From positions 89,104-153,103 of the forward strand of contig JAJNPS010000009.1 of assembly GCA_021155205.1 (NCBI GenBank): DNA of 64,000 bases. The letters are read 5' to 3'. Below the pieces are notes generated by a model. The model searched no databases, had not been told where the DNA came from, and was given only the letters and a program-made list of their open reading frames with translations. The number at the start of each line of letters is the position of its first letter. Position 1 is the first letter of the stretch. Made by a program: the position numbers and the translations under genes. Positions 17,696 to 26,386 of the stretch are shown here, piece by piece. Origin of the DNA: Rhodobacterales bacterium (GTDB lineage: Bacteria; Pseudomonadota; Alphaproteobacteria; Rhodobacterales; Rhodobacteraceae).

Positions 17696-19150
17696 ATGCT
17701 GGACTATGGATGGCTGGCCCCGGCCATGTTCGCAGGGCTGATCGTGTTCCTGCTGATGGGATTTCCGGTCGCCTTTTCGCTGGCGGCGCTTGGCCTTTTC
17801 TACGGGTTCATCGCCATCGAGGTCGGGTATTTCGGCCTCGCCTTCCTGCAGGCGCTGCCCGCGCGGGTCTTCGGGATCATGTCGAACGACCTTTTGCTGG
17901 CGATCCCGTTCTTTACCTTCATGGGGGTGATCCTGGAGAAATCGGGGCTGGCCGAGGACCTGATGGAAGGTTTTGGCCAGTTGTTCGGGCCGGTCCCCGG
18001 CGGCATTGCCTATGCGGTGATCTTTGTCGGTGCGATCCTTGGGGCCATAACCGGGACGGTCGCGGCGTCGGTGATCGCCATCGGGATGATCTCGATCCCG
18101 ATCATGCTGAAATACGGCTATGACATGAAGATCGGCACCGGCGTCATCGCGGCATCGGGCACGATCACGCAAGTGATCCCGCCGTCGCTGGTGCTGATCG
18201 TGCTGGCGTTCCAGCTGGGCGTGCCGGTCGGTGACATGTATATCGGGGCCATCGGGCCGTCGATCGCGCAGGTGCTGCTGTTTGCGACCTTCATCCTGCT
18301 GGTGTCGATCTTTCAGCCCCACAAGGTCCCCCCCCTGCCGCCCGAGGCGCGCACCCTGTCGGGCGCAGCACTGGCGTCGAAACTGGCCTGGGGCATGGTG
18401 CCGTCACTGGTGCTGATCTTTCTGGTGCTTGGCACGATCTTCATGGGGCTGGCCACGCCGACCGAGGCGGGCGCGATGGGCGCGGTGGGGGCGATCCTGC
18501 TTGCAGTGGCGCATCGCCGGTTCACCTGGAAAATGGTCTGGGAAGCGTCCGACGGCACCATGCGCATCACCGCCATGGTGATTTTCATCCTGGTGGGGGC
18601 GACGGTGTTCAGCCTGGTGTTTCAGGGCGTGAACGGTGGCAAATGGATCGAGAGCATCCTCTTGGGCATTCCCGGCGGGCGGCTGGGCTTTCTGATCTTT
18701 GTCAACATCTTCATCTTCTTTATCGCGTTCTTCCTCGATTTCTTCGAGATCGTGTTCATCGTCGTGCCATTGCTGGTGCCTGCGGCGGTGGCGCTGGACA
18801 TCGACCTTGTGTGGCTGGGGGTCCTGTTATGCGTGAACATGCAGACCGCCTTCATGCACCCTCCGTTCGGGTTCGCGCTGTTCTATCTGCGCGGCATCGC
18901 CCCGCCCGAGGTCAAAAGCCGCGACATCTATCTGGGGTCGATCCCCTGGATCGTGCTGCAACTGATCCTGGTGGCATTGATCATCACATTCCCCGGCATC
19001 GTCGACAGCTTCATCACCGAGGATGTGCTGCTGGATGATGCCTCGGTGAACCAGCAGCTTGACGCGCTGCCGATGCCCGGTCTGGACATTCCGGCACTGG
19101 ACCTAGATTTTGGTCAACCACCACCACCGCCGCCGTCAGGCGCACCCTGA
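17696..19150 (+). CDS. dctM: TRAP transporter large permease (DctM family)
   Basis: The 484-aa large subunit carries the Na+/H+-driven transport path with about 12-13 membrane segments. Family markers include MGFPVAFSLAALGLFYGF, GAILGAITGTVAASVIAIG, SGTITQVIPPSLVLIVLAF and MGLATPTEAGAMGAVGA. The last two correspond to the two scissor-helix regions. A proline-rich tail (PPPPPPSG) is unusual. It follows dctQ by 16 bases and precedes the binding protein gene by 30 bases. Confidence 0.95.
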   Translation: MLDYGWLAPAMFAGLIVFLLMGFPVAFSLAALGLFYGFIAIEVGYFGLAFLQALPARVFGIMSNDLLLAIPFFTFMGVILEKSGLAEDLMEGFGQLFGPVPGGIAYAVIFVGAILGAITGTVAASVIAIGMISIPIMLKYGYDMKIGTGVIAASGTITQVIPPSLVLIVLAFQLGVPVGDMYIGAIGPSIAQVLLFATFILLVSIFQPHKVPPLPPEARTLSGAALASKLAWGMVPSLVLIFLVLGTIFMGLATPTEAGAMGAVGAILLAVAHRRFTWKMVWEASDGTMRITAMVIFILVGATVFSLVFQGVNGGKWIESILLGIPGGRLGFLIFVNIFIFFIAFFLDFFEIVFIVVPLLVPAAVALDIDLVWLGVLLCVNMQTAFMHPPFGFALFYLRGIAPPEVKSRDIYLGSIPWIVLQLILVALIITFPGIVDSFITEDVLLDDASVNQQLDALPMPGLDIPALDLDFGQPPPPPPSGAP

Positions 19151-19180
19151 GAAACGTCCATCAAACCGGGAGGTACCTTA

Positions 19181-20269
19181 ATGAAAAGACGCAATTTTCT
19201 GACGACCGCTGCGGTCGGCTCCGTAGCCGCGGGTCTGGCCGCACCGGCCATCGCGCAGACTGCGCCCAAGATCAGCTGGCGGCTGACCTCGGGGTTCCCC
19301 AAGGCGCTGGACACGATCTATGGCGCGGCCGAGGAGTTCGCCAAGATCGTCTCGGATGCGACGGACGGCAATTTCCAGATCCAGCCCTTTCCGGCCGGTG
19401 AAATCGTGCCGATGCCCGAAGCAGCGGATGCCGTGGCCGCAGGGACGGTGGAGATGACGCATACCGCGTCCTACTACTACTGGGGCAAGAACGCGGCCTA
19501 TGCGCTGGGCACGGCGGTGCCGTTCGGGCTGAACGCGCGCGGCATCAACGCCTGGTACTACCACGGCGGCGGCATCGACATGATGAACAAGTTCTACAAC
19601 GCGCAAGGCCTGCACAGCTTTCCGGGCGGCAACACGGGCGCGCAGATGGGCGGCTGGTGGCGCAAGGAAATCGCCAGCCTCGCCGACATGCAGGGCGTCA
19701 AGATGCGCATCGGCGGCATGGGCGGCAAGGTGATGGAGGCGCTGGGCGTGGTGCCGCAGCAGATCCCCGGCGGCGAGATTTTCCCGGCACTGGAGCGGGG
19801 GACCATCGACGCGGCGGAATGGGTCGGTCCCTATGACGACGAAAAGCTGGGTCTGAACAAGGTCGCACCCTATTACTATTACCCCGGTTTCTGGGAGGGC
19901 GGGCCGACGCTGAACTTCATGATCAACCTCGGCAAATGGCAGGAACTGCCAAAGTCCTATCAGGCGATTGTTGCATCAGCGGCGGCGACGGCCAATGTCA
20001 GCATGCTGGCCAAGTACGACGCCAAGAACCCGGCGGCGTTGCGGTCGCTGATCGCGGGTGGCGCGCAGTTGCGGCCCTATCCCGATGATGTGATGAAGGC
20101 GGCCTTTGACGCGGCCAACGCGCTTTACGTGACGCTGTCGGCCGAGAATGCCGATTTCAAGACGATCTACGACAGCCAGATAGCCTATCGCAACGAAGCC
20201 AACCTGTGGAACCAGGTGGCCGAATACACCTTTGACACTTTCATGATCCGCAACCGCCCGCGCGGCTAG
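19181..20269 (+). CDS. TRAP transporter solute-binding protein, TakP-like
   Basis: The 362-aa periplasmic binding protein begins with a Tat-like signal (MKRRNFLTTAAVGSVAAGLA, cleavage near APAIAQ). From memory it closely follows the Rhodobacter sphaeroides 2-oxo acid binding protein TakP, including GGNTGAQMGGWWRKEI and DAAEWVGPYDDEKLGLNKVA, where TakP binds the ligand carboxylate and sodium. The likely substrates are pyruvate or other 2-oxo acids, or lactate in related members; this is inference. It is the last gene of the dctQ-dctM-dctP operon; AGGAG-type spacing (GGGAGG) precedes the ATG. Confidence 0.92.
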   Translation: MKRRNFLTTAAVGSVAAGLAAPAIAQTAPKISWRLTSGFPKALDTIYGAAEEFAKIVSDATDGNFQIQPFPAGEIVPMPEAADAVAAGTVEMTHTASYYYWGKNAAYALGTAVPFGLNARGINAWYYHGGGIDMMNKFYNAQGLHSFPGGNTGAQMGGWWRKEIASLADMQGVKMRIGGMGGKVMEALGVVPQQIPGGEIFPALERGTIDAAEWVGPYDDEKLGLNKVAPYYYYPGFWEGGPTLNFMINLGKWQELPKSYQAIVASAAATANVSMLAKYDAKNPAALRSLIAGGAQLRPYPDDVMKAAFDAANALYVTLSAENADFKTIYDSQIAYRNEANLWNQVAEYTFDTFMIRNRPRG

Positions 20270-20272
20270 AGC

Positions 20273-20875
20273 CTAGTCCAGCAGCCTGCGGATCTTGGGC
20301 AGCGCAAAGCGGCGGTCCTCGTGGTAGTCGATGATGCCTGCAAAGCGGCCATCGGCGCGGAACAGAAAGACGCCCGAGGTGTGATCCATGGTGTAGCCGT
20401 CGCCCTGATACACCTTTTTGAACCGCGCCCGGAACCCGGCGGCGGCCTTTTCAACCTGATCCAGCGGGCCGGTCAGCGCGGTGATGCGGGGGTCGAATGG
20501 CGCCAGATAGTCGGCCAGAACCGCAGGCGTGTCGCGTTCGGGGTCAACGCTGATCAGTGCGATGTTCAGCCGGTCGCCGTCAGGCCCCAGTTCCTCCAGC
20601 CAGAGCGAGATGTCGCTGAGCGTGGTCGGGCAGACATCGGGGCACCATGTGAACCCGAAAAAGACCAGCGTGGGGCGGCCGATCCAGTCCGCCGGGCGCA
20701 GCTTGTTGCCCCGCTGGTCGGCCAGCGCAAAGTCCATCCCGCCAATCGGCAGAGGCAGCAGGTCTGGCCCTTTTGATCCTTGATCCCGGCTTTGCCACCA
20801 GCCAAGACCCAGCGTGAAGCCGATCGCGCCGGCCGCCCCGCCAAGTCCAAGGATCACTGCCCGGCGTGTTCGCAA
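20273..20875 (-). CDS. SCO1/SenC family copper chaperone
   Basis: Sco proteins deliver copper to the CuA site of cytochrome oxidase and have a thioredoxin fold. The metal site is visible: FFGFTWCPDVCPTTLSD with CxxxC and the distant histidine in GYTMDHTSGVFLF. An N-terminal membrane anchor (AVILGLGGAAGAIGFTLGLG) places the domain in the periplasm. The TTG start at 20875 keeps the basic residues RTRR before the anchor; a GTG at 20857 that overlaps the upstream stop (GTGA) is an equally reasonable alternative. It follows a PCuAC chaperone, its usual partner. Confidence 0.92.
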   Translation of the reverse strand: MRTRRAVILGLGGAAGAIGFTLGLGWWQSRDQGSKGPDLLPLPIGGMDFALADQRGNKLRPADWIGRPTLVFFGFTWCPDVCPTTLSDISLWLEELGPDGDRLNIALISVDPERDTPAVLADYLAPFDPRITALTGPLDQVEKAAAGFRARFKKVYQGDGYTMDHTSGVFLFRADGRFAGIIDYHEDRRFALPKIRRLLD

Positions 20876-21327
20876 TCCGGCCCTCTCGCGCGCGCCGACA
20901 GCACCGCGACCGGCACCGTGACGGCGCTCGCCTTCGCAAATGTCAGCGTCAGGGGAAAGCTGCCGCCTTCCTTGAGCGCCGCCGCCAGGCCCATCAGCAT
21001 GCCATGATAACCGCCGGGCGCCAGCGCCACCGTCTGGCCCGCCGGAACCGGGACCGACATCACATGCGGCATCGATGCCATGCCGTCGGTGACGACGGTT
21101 TCGTGCAGCATCGGTTTTGCGGCGGCCGGGGTCGCGATGGCGACCAACGCATCATCGGTCGTGCCGGTATTGGTGATCTCGACATAAATGACGCCCGGAC
21201 GGTCGGCGCCGATGGTGGCCCGCGACCAGGCATGTTCGATTGCCAGATCGCCCGAGGTGACGGTTTCACAGCCAAATGCGGCGGGGGCGGCCAGCGACAG
21301 GGCAAGGGTCAGGACAAGGGTGCGCAT
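20854..21327 (-). CDS. Periplasmic copper chaperone PCu(A)C
   Basis: PCuAC hands Cu(I) to Sco and the CuA centre. The 157-aa protein has a signal peptide (MRTLVLTLALSLAAPAAFG) followed by a cupredoxin-like fold. The copper ligands match the H-M-X10-M-X21-H-X-M pattern: PMLHETVVTDGMASMPHVMS and later GGYHGMLMGL. The ATG at 21327 is supported by the signal peptide; the open frame continues upstream without coding character. It overlaps the sco gene and must be co-expressed with it. Confidence 0.9.
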   Translation of the reverse strand: MRTLVLTLALSLAAPAAFGCETVTSGDLAIEHAWSRATIGADRPGVIYVEITNTGTTDDALVAIATPAAAKPMLHETVVTDGMASMPHVMSVPVPAGQTVALAPGGYHGMLMGLAAALKEGGSFPLTLTFAKASAVTVPVAVLSARARGPDCEHAGQ

Positions 21328-21682
21328 GGGGTTCTCAGTCTCGGGGCCGTGGCCCCACCCTTGGCCGGCTGGCCCGATCAGGTAAAGGTCCGGCCCCTGC
21401 GACATGGTGTAGCCGTCGGGGTCGCGGCGTCGGCCTCGCGCCCGAGGGACGGTCTCGCAGTCGTCGGTGGGGGACCGGATTTGCGCGTCGGTCCGGGCCG
21501 GGCACGGGATCGCCGCTGACGGTCCTGCGGTGCCGGGGGCATTGCGCCGGAACCGGGATGAAAAAGGCGTATCCATCACACAGACTTGACTAGACATCAC
21601 CGCCGATGTCCGTGAACAGACAATGTGGTGCGCCCCTCGGCGAGGGACCGGTGCCGCGACAATTCCCGCGAAAGAGACCTAC
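21328..21682. other. Intergenic region between divergent pcuAC and L,D-transpeptidase genes
   Basis: These 355 bases hold no gene I can support. A minus-strand open frame continues through it from pcuAC, but its composition (many Arg, Pro and Gly) looks non-coding. It should contain the two divergent promoters; I saw no clear operator. Confidence 0.4.
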
Positions 21683-22357
21683 ATGTTGACCAGACGCCAT
21701 TTCATAATGACCACGTCGGCGATGTTTTCCGCGCCGATTGCCGGGCCGGTGCTCGCCGCGGTGGATGTGCAGGACATGCAGGCCCAGTGGGCGGCGTGGG
21801 ACGCCGAGGTGACACCGCCGGGCTATGATCCGGCGACGACCAATCCCTGGGGTCTGCATCCTCGGCTGCTGCCGACGCTGGTCGAGGCGCGGGCGGGCCT
21901 TGTGCCGGGCGATATCCATGTCGATGCGATCGCGCGCTATCTCTACCATATCCAGGCGGACGGCAGCGCCATGCGCTACGGCGTCGCCATCGGTCGTGCC
22001 GGTCTTTATGAACCCGGAACCTACACGGTCCAGCGCAAGGCGAAGTGGCCGAGGTGGACTCCCACGGCCGAAATGATCCAGCGCGAGCCCGAAATCTACG
22101 CCAAGTACGCCGGCGGGATGCCGCCCGGCCCGGCAAACGCCCTGGGGTCGCGGGCGCTGTATCTCTATCTCGGGGGGCGCGACACCTACCTGCGGATCCA
22201 CGGCACGCCCCTGCCGCGATCCATCGGCAGCCGCGCCAGTTCCGGCTGCGTGCGCATGGTGATGCCGCATATCATCGATCTCTACGATCAGGTCGAGATC
22301 GGCGTCACGGCGGTCCTCTATCCCGCCGAAGGTGGCAATGTGGATATGACCGCCTGA
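21683..22357 (+). CDS. L,D-transpeptidase (YkuD domain)
   Basis: Periplasmic enzymes of this family make 3-3 peptidoglycan cross-links or anchor proteins to the wall. The 224-aa protein has a Tat-like signal (MLTRRHFIMTTSAMFSAPIA). The YkuD active site is complete: RIHGTPLPRSIGSRASSGCV has the catalytic His and Cys in the HGT...SSGCVRM pattern. The ATG at 21683 is chosen because the signal peptide begins there and AAAGAGA precedes it. It stands alone between copper genes and a small lipoprotein. Confidence 0.92.
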   Translation: MLTRRHFIMTTSAMFSAPIAGPVLAAVDVQDMQAQWAAWDAEVTPPGYDPATTNPWGLHPRLLPTLVEARAGLVPGDIHVDAIARYLYHIQADGSAMRYGVAIGRAGLYEPGTYTVQRKAKWPRWTPTAEMIQREPEIYAKYAGGMPPGPANALGSRALYLYLGGRDTYLRIHGTPLPRSIGSRASSGCVRMVMPHIIDLYDQVEIGVTAVLYPAEGGNVDMTA

Positions 22358-22391
22358 CGGCGGCCGGCGTCGGCGGCCGGCGCGCGCGGTG

Positions 22392-22682
22392 TCAGCCCGT
22401 GGCCGCCGGTTTGGCCGCGACACCCGTGCAGATCGGGCGACCCTCGACCGTGCGCAGGGGCAGCATCGTCGTTTCGACGGGACCGACATGGCGGTACCAG
22501 TAACAGCCGTCTTCGGGCTTGAGGATCACCTGCTGAAGGTTCTGATAGGGCGCCGCGATCTGGATGACCCCTTCGGGCACTTCAAGCAGGAATCCGGTGC
22601 CGTCCGGACCGGTGGTCTTCGGGGTGGCACAGGCCCCCAGAACCAGCAGGAAGAACACGGGCAGGCCCAGCCTGCGAGGCAC
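22392..22682 (-). CDS. Small putative lipoprotein
   Basis: I do not recognise the family. The product has a hydrophobic leader ending in a lipobox (LPVFFLLVLGACATP), so it is probably lipidated on the Cys. The mature part of about 75 aa contains two more cysteines (DGCYWYRH and GRPICTG) that could form a disulfide. The start is uncertain: GTG at 22680-22682 gives MPRRLG plus the leader, while the open frame runs further up without ATG until 22895. It is convergent with the L,D-transpeptidase, and a cell-wall link is possible but unproven. Confidence 0.6.
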   Translation of the reverse strand: MPRRLGLPVFFLLVLGACATPKTTGPDGTGFLLEVPEGVIQIAAPYQNLQQVILKPEDGCYWYRHVGPVETTMLPLRTVEGRPICTGVAAKPAATG

Positions 22683-22836
22683 CAAGGCAAGCGACGGCGC
22701 CCTGCGCCCCCTTTTGCCCGGTGAGGGTGAGTGTTGTTCGGCGATACAGTTCACGGGCAGATTGGACGACACGCGGCGCTCCTGTTGGCATGATGGCGGG
22801 CCACCGGGATCACCCCCGGCAGCGCCGCCGGGTGCA

Positions 22837-24018
22837 TCATACCCTGATGATCGCGGCAGTGATATACATGAACGCAATCCCGACCAGAAAACCACCTAGC
22901 ACGGGCGGCGACAGCAGCGCGGCCTGCCGGTCGCTGTTCTGGCGTGACATGTAGCCGCCGATCTCGACCAGGACCTGCAGGATCGCCCCGGCCCCGATGG
23001 CCAGCGCCAGCGATGACCATTGCGGCGCATAGGCCAGGCTGCCGACCCACATCCCCAGCACGGCAGGACCGCCGGCCAGCAGGGTCAGGGCGGCAAAGGT
23101 CCAGAGTGGCGGGCGGATCCTCAGGATCGGCGCGGCGATGCCGATGCCTTCGGTCACATTGTGCAGCGCAAAGCCGAGGACGAGGAACGTGCCCAGTCCC
23201 GAGAGCCCGGAGGCAAAGGCGCCGCCGATGGCCAGCCCCTCGCCGAAGTTGTGCAGCCCGATCCCGAAAGCGATGAAAAAGGCCAGTGCCAGTCCTTCGG
23301 GGCGCCCGCGCCAGCGCCCGATCGCCATCAGCAGAAGAAAGCTCGACAGCGCCGCCAGCCAGACCATGGACGAGCCCTGGAACATGGCGGCGGCACCGGC
23401 AGACAGGTCCAGCGCTTCGAACAGCGTGTCGAGCAGCAGGAACACCAGCATCCCCACGGTCAGTGCCAGCACGAAGTTCATGCCCGCCTGGCCAAAGCCG
23501 CGCATGGCCGGATAGAACATCAGGCCCAGCGCCACCGGCAAGAGGCCGACGATGGCGCCCACCACCGCCTGCGCACGCAACTGGCCGGCAACGGCCTTGG
23601 GTGTCGGCACCGCCACCTCGATGAGATGGTCGAAGGTGATGCCGGTCCTGGTCACGAACCGCACGACATGCGCCTCGCCCAGGACCCAAGGATAGGGGAT
23701 CTGGATCCGCACCGCCGTGCCGCGCGCGATCGGCCCCGGCGGGTCCTGCGTGAAGGCCCAGTAGGCGTCGTCCACCGCCACCTGGGCAATCGACATCGGT
23801 TCCGACCCGCCGGCGCGCACCGTAAGCGTGATTCCCGTCTCGTCCAGGATGGTGCGCTCGACCGTCAGCGCCTCGAGCGGCGGTGCGCCGCTGCCGAAAC
23901 TGCGCAGAGGGTCAAGCGAGGCGATCCAGACGAAGGCTGCCAGCATCGCCGCCAGTGGCAACAGGACCAGCAGCAGCCGCATCAGCGGCGTGCGGGCGGG
24001 TGTGGACTGCTCGCTCAT
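22837..24018 (-). CDS. ZIP family metal permease with N-terminal extracytoplasmic domain
   Basis: The 393-aa protein has an N-terminal membrane anchor, then about 110 residues of periplasmic sequence (QVAVDDAYWAFTQDPPGP) and then a ZIP-type permease. The ZIP signature is GIGLHNFGEGLAIGGAFASG with a second metal helix in LGFALHNVTEGIGI. ZIP proteins import Zn, Mn or Fe. The start overlaps the multicopper oxidase stop (ATGA), so the two are coupled. The periplasmic domain might accept metal from the oxidase. Divergent mntR suggests manganese or iron as substrate. Confidence 0.82.
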   Translation of the reverse strand: MSEQSTPARTPLMRLLLVLLPLAAMLAAFVWIASLDPLRSFGSGAPPLEALTVERTILDETGITLTVRAGGSEPMSIAQVAVDDAYWAFTQDPPGPIARGTAVRIQIPYPWVLGEAHVVRFVTRTGITFDHLIEVAVPTPKAVAGQLRAQAVVGAIVGLLPVALGLMFYPAMRGFGQAGMNFVLALTVGMLVFLLLDTLFEALDLSAGAAAMFQGSSMVWLAALSSFLLLMAIGRWRGRPEGLALAFFIAFGIGLHNFGEGLAIGGAFASGLSGLGTFLVLGFALHNVTEGIGIAAPILRIRPPLWTFAALTLLAGGPAVLGMWVGSLAYAPQWSSLALAIGAGAILQVLVEIGGYMSRQNSDRQAALLSPPVLGGFLVGIAFMYITAAIIRV

Positions 24019-25160
24019 GCCCCCGGCCCCCGCACATCGAACATGCCGACCCAGCCCAGTTCGGTGAACTCCGACTGATGCGCGTGGAACATGTACAACC
24101 CGTCCTCGTGTTCGCCGAAGCTGAATTCGAGGATGCCGCGCTGCGCCTGGCACTGCATGATGATGTCGACGGTGCGCAGCGTCGGCGTCAGCGTGGTGCC
24201 GGTGTCGTAATAGTCGAAGAAATTGCCGTGCAGGTGAAACGAGTTGATCGGATCGAACTCGGTCACGTTCACCAGGTAGATGCGCACAGGCCGGGTCTTG
24301 TCGACCCGGATCGGCTGGTTCATGTAGACCTGCCCCACGGTATTGGCGGCGTAGACCTCGTTGGCGCCGTCAAAGTTGGTGTCAAAGGCGTTCATCACCA
24401 TCGCCATCTCTTGCCAGCCGAGATTTTCGGGGCTGCCCAGCACCCGCGAGGCGGCCACGGCGGCCAGCGCCGGGTCGGTCTGGCGCGTGGGGTCGGGGTC
24501 GATCACAAACAGGCCGTACATGCCCTTGTGGATATGCCGTTTCAGCGGCAGGGCGTGGCAATGGTAAAGGTGGCAGCCAAAGGGTCTGGCGTCGAATTCA
24601 TAGACGAACTCTTCGCCCGGGCCGATCAGCCCGGCGCCGGGGATGCCGTCCATCCGCGCCGCGTGGATGCCGTGGAAATGCATCGAATGGGGATGGGAGC
24701 CATAGTTGCGGAAGATGATCCTCAGCTTTTCCCCCTCTTTCGCGCGCAGGGCGGGGCCCGGGACGCGGTTGTTGTAGGTCCAGGCGGGAAAGAAGATGCC
24801 GGGCGCGATCTCGATTTCCTTGTCGTAGGCCTCGACTTCAAAGGTGCGCTGGGTGCGGCCGTCGGGCAGGATCTCGGTCGTGCCGGTGTCCCAGTCGGTC
24901 AGCATCGCCGTCGGATCGAATCCGTTGCGGGCGTGATCCACCAGGCCCACGGTGGTCATGTTGCCATGCGCCATGCCGGGCATCGGGGCAGCAAAGGCGT
25001 CGGTCGGCATCGAGGCCATGTCATGCCCGGCCATCGGGACGGGTTTGGATTGCGAGCGCGCCGTACCCGCAACGATGGCGGCACCACCCGCGGCGGCAAG
25101 TCCGCCCACCAAAAGGGCACGGCGCGACGGATCGGGCGCGGGAGTTTGGTCGGCAGGCAT
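24015..25160 (-). CDS. Multicopper oxidase
   Basis: The 381-aa exported enzyme has a Tat-like N-terminus (SRRALLVGGLAAAGG), a Met/His-rich linker (MAGHDMASMP, MPGMAHGNM) and two or three cupredoxin regions. Copper motifs are HSMHFHGIHA, CHLYHCHALPLKRHIHKG, NSFHLHGNFF and MFHAHQSEFTELGW. These match type 1, 2 and 3 copper sites, although the order and spacing are of the small laccase/nitrite-reductase-like type. Likely a metal oxidase (Fe, Mn or Cu). The coupled ZIP permease gene downstream resembles an oxidase-permease pair for metal uptake or handling. Confidence 0.88.
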   Translation of the reverse strand: MPADQTPAPDPSRRALLVGGLAAAGGAAIVAGTARSQSKPVPMAGHDMASMPTDAFAAPMPGMAHGNMTTVGLVDHARNGFDPTAMLTDWDTGTTEILPDGRTQRTFEVEAYDKEIEIAPGIFFPAWTYNNRVPGPALRAKEGEKLRIIFRNYGSHPHSMHFHGIHAARMDGIPGAGLIGPGEEFVYEFDARPFGCHLYHCHALPLKRHIHKGMYGLFVIDPDPTRQTDPALAAVAASRVLGSPENLGWQEMAMVMNAFDTNFDGANEVYAANTVGQVYMNQPIRVDKTRPVRIYLVNVTEFDPINSFHLHGNFFDYYDTGTTLTPTLRTVDIIMQCQAQRGILEFSFGEHEDGLYMFHAHQSEFTELGWVGMFDVRGPGA

Positions 25161-25203
25161 GGGATGGGATTCCTTGGCGGGCGGCTGAGATCGGGCGCAT
25201 AAA

Positions 25204-25246
25204 GTTAGACTGTGCTAACAATCTGCTCTTGGCCTTTACCTGTCAA
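25204..25246. promoter_or_regulatory. Multicopper oxidase promoter with putative MntR box
   Basis: On the minus strand TTGACA (25241-25246) and GATTGT (25218-25223) are 17 bases apart and read toward the oxidase. The inverted repeat GTTAG-N6-CTAAC (25204-25219) overlaps the downstream edge of this -10. The TTAG/CTAA arms resemble DtxR/MntR-family sites. Binding by the adjacent MntR would block the oxidase-permease operon and may also affect mntR itself. Confidence 0.5.
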
Positions 25247-25270
25247 CCCGCTTTGTGCCAAGCTGTGCCC

Positions 25271-25711
25271 ATGACGCAGCAGGTTCAGCCAGAGTTCGGC
25301 CGTCCTCACGATCCCCGTGCGGGGGCCTTTCAGGGCGTTCGCATCGCGCGTCGCAACGAAGTGGCCGAGGATTACGTCGAACTGATCGCGGAATTGATCC
25401 ACGTCCATGGCGAAGCCCGGCCAGTCGACATCGCGACGCGGATAGGGGTGACTGCCCCGACCGTCGCCAAGACACTGGATCGGCTTGCACGCGACGGGCT
25501 GATCACGCGCGAAAAATACCGTTCGGTCTTTCTGACGCAGGAAGGACGTACGCTGGCCGAGGAATGCCGCAACCGGCATGCGATCGTGCTGCGTTTCCTG
25601 CTGCGCCTCGGGCTGGATGCGGAAACGGCCGAACGCGATGCCGAAGGCATCGAACACCATGTCAGCGACCGCACGCTGGCCCTGTTCGCGGCTTTTGCCG
25701 ACGCCGGATGA
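25271..25711 (+). CDS. mntR: Manganese-responsive regulator MntR (DtxR family)
   Basis: The 146-aa protein follows E. coli-type MntR. The winged helix is EARPVDIATRIGVTAPTVAK and the metal-binding dimerisation domain carries ECRNRHAIVLRFLLRLGL and ERDAEGIEHHVSDRTL with the Glu/His ligands. There is no SH3 domain. It represses genes when Mn(II) (or Fe) is plentiful. The ATG at 25271 is chosen because the long frame upstream crosses the promoter region. Its target is probably the divergent oxidase-ZIP operon. Confidence 0.92.
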   Translation: MTQQVQPEFGRPHDPRAGAFQGVRIARRNEVAEDYVELIAELIHVHGEARPVDIATRIGVTAPTVAKTLDRLARDGLITREKYRSVFLTQEGRTLAEECRNRHAIVLRFLLRLGLDAETAERDAEGIEHHVSDRTLALFAAFADAG

Positions 25712-25726
25712 GCGTGCCGCCCGCCG

Positions 25727-26386
25727 TCAGGCCTGTTCCACCGCCGCCCGCACATCCGCCATCAGGCTGTCCAGGCTGACATTTTCCAGCCGCTTGCCGT
25801 TCAGGAAAAAGGTCGGGGTCTGGCGGATGTTCAAGGCTTCGACATCCGCGGTGTCCTGATTCATGATCGCGGTGATGCCGGGAAACAGCCGGTCGCTTTT
25901 CGCCTTGTCCAGATCCAGCCCGACTGCACCGGCAATCTGCCAGGCAACGTCCAGTTGCGGGGCGCCATCCTTGGCCCAGTCGGGCTGCTTTTCCAGAAGG
26001 GCGTTCATCACCTGTTCGAACTTGCCCTGCATCCGCGCTGTTTCCAGGATGCGGACGGCCTCGTCCGAGCCCTGATGGAACATGGTGTAGCGCATGACGA
26101 TGCGCACCTCGGTCGGGAACTGGCGCTTGATCTCCTGCAAGGCAGGATGAAAGGCGCGGCATGCCTCGCACGAGGGATCGAAGAATTCGACGATCGTGAC
26201 CTTCGCATCGGCGGGGCCGAGAACCGGCGAGTTGGGGCGGATCAGCAACGCGGTGTCGACCGCAGGCGCGGTCGCGGCGGTCGCGGTGGCCTCGGCCTGA
26301 CGGCGGCGCGACAGAACCAGCGCCCCGCCACCGAATGCGACGATTCCAAGGGCGGAAGCCCCAAGCAAAAGGGTGCGGCGGTTCAT
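25727..26386 (-). CDS. DsbA-type thiol:disulfide oxidoreductase
   Basis: The 219-aa periplasmic protein has a signal or anchor (MNRRTLLLGASALGIVAFGG) and a thioredoxin fold with the active site FFDPSCEACRAFHP (CEAC) and the cis-proline region RQTPTFFLNG. It resembles the BdbD/DsbA group that pairs with DsbB. Its start overlaps the dsbB stop (ATGA), so oxidant donor and acceptor are made together. In this context it may fold secreted metal proteins. Confidence 0.9.
   Translation of the reverse strand: MNRRTLLLGASALGIVAFGGGALVLSRRRQAEATATAATAPAVDTALLIRPNSPVLGPADAKVTIVEFFDPSCEACRAFHPALQEIKRQFPTEVRIVMRYTMFHQGSDEAVRILETARMQGKFEQVMNALLEKQPDWAKDGAPQLDVAWQIAGAVGLDLDKAKSDRLFPGITAIMNQDTADVEALNIRQTPTFFLNGKRLENVSLDSLMADVRAAVEQA

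Noticed and set aside
21328..21600. N-terminal extension of the PCuAC frame
   Set aside because: A good signal peptide begins at 21327; the upstream part is Arg/Pro-rich and non-coding in look.
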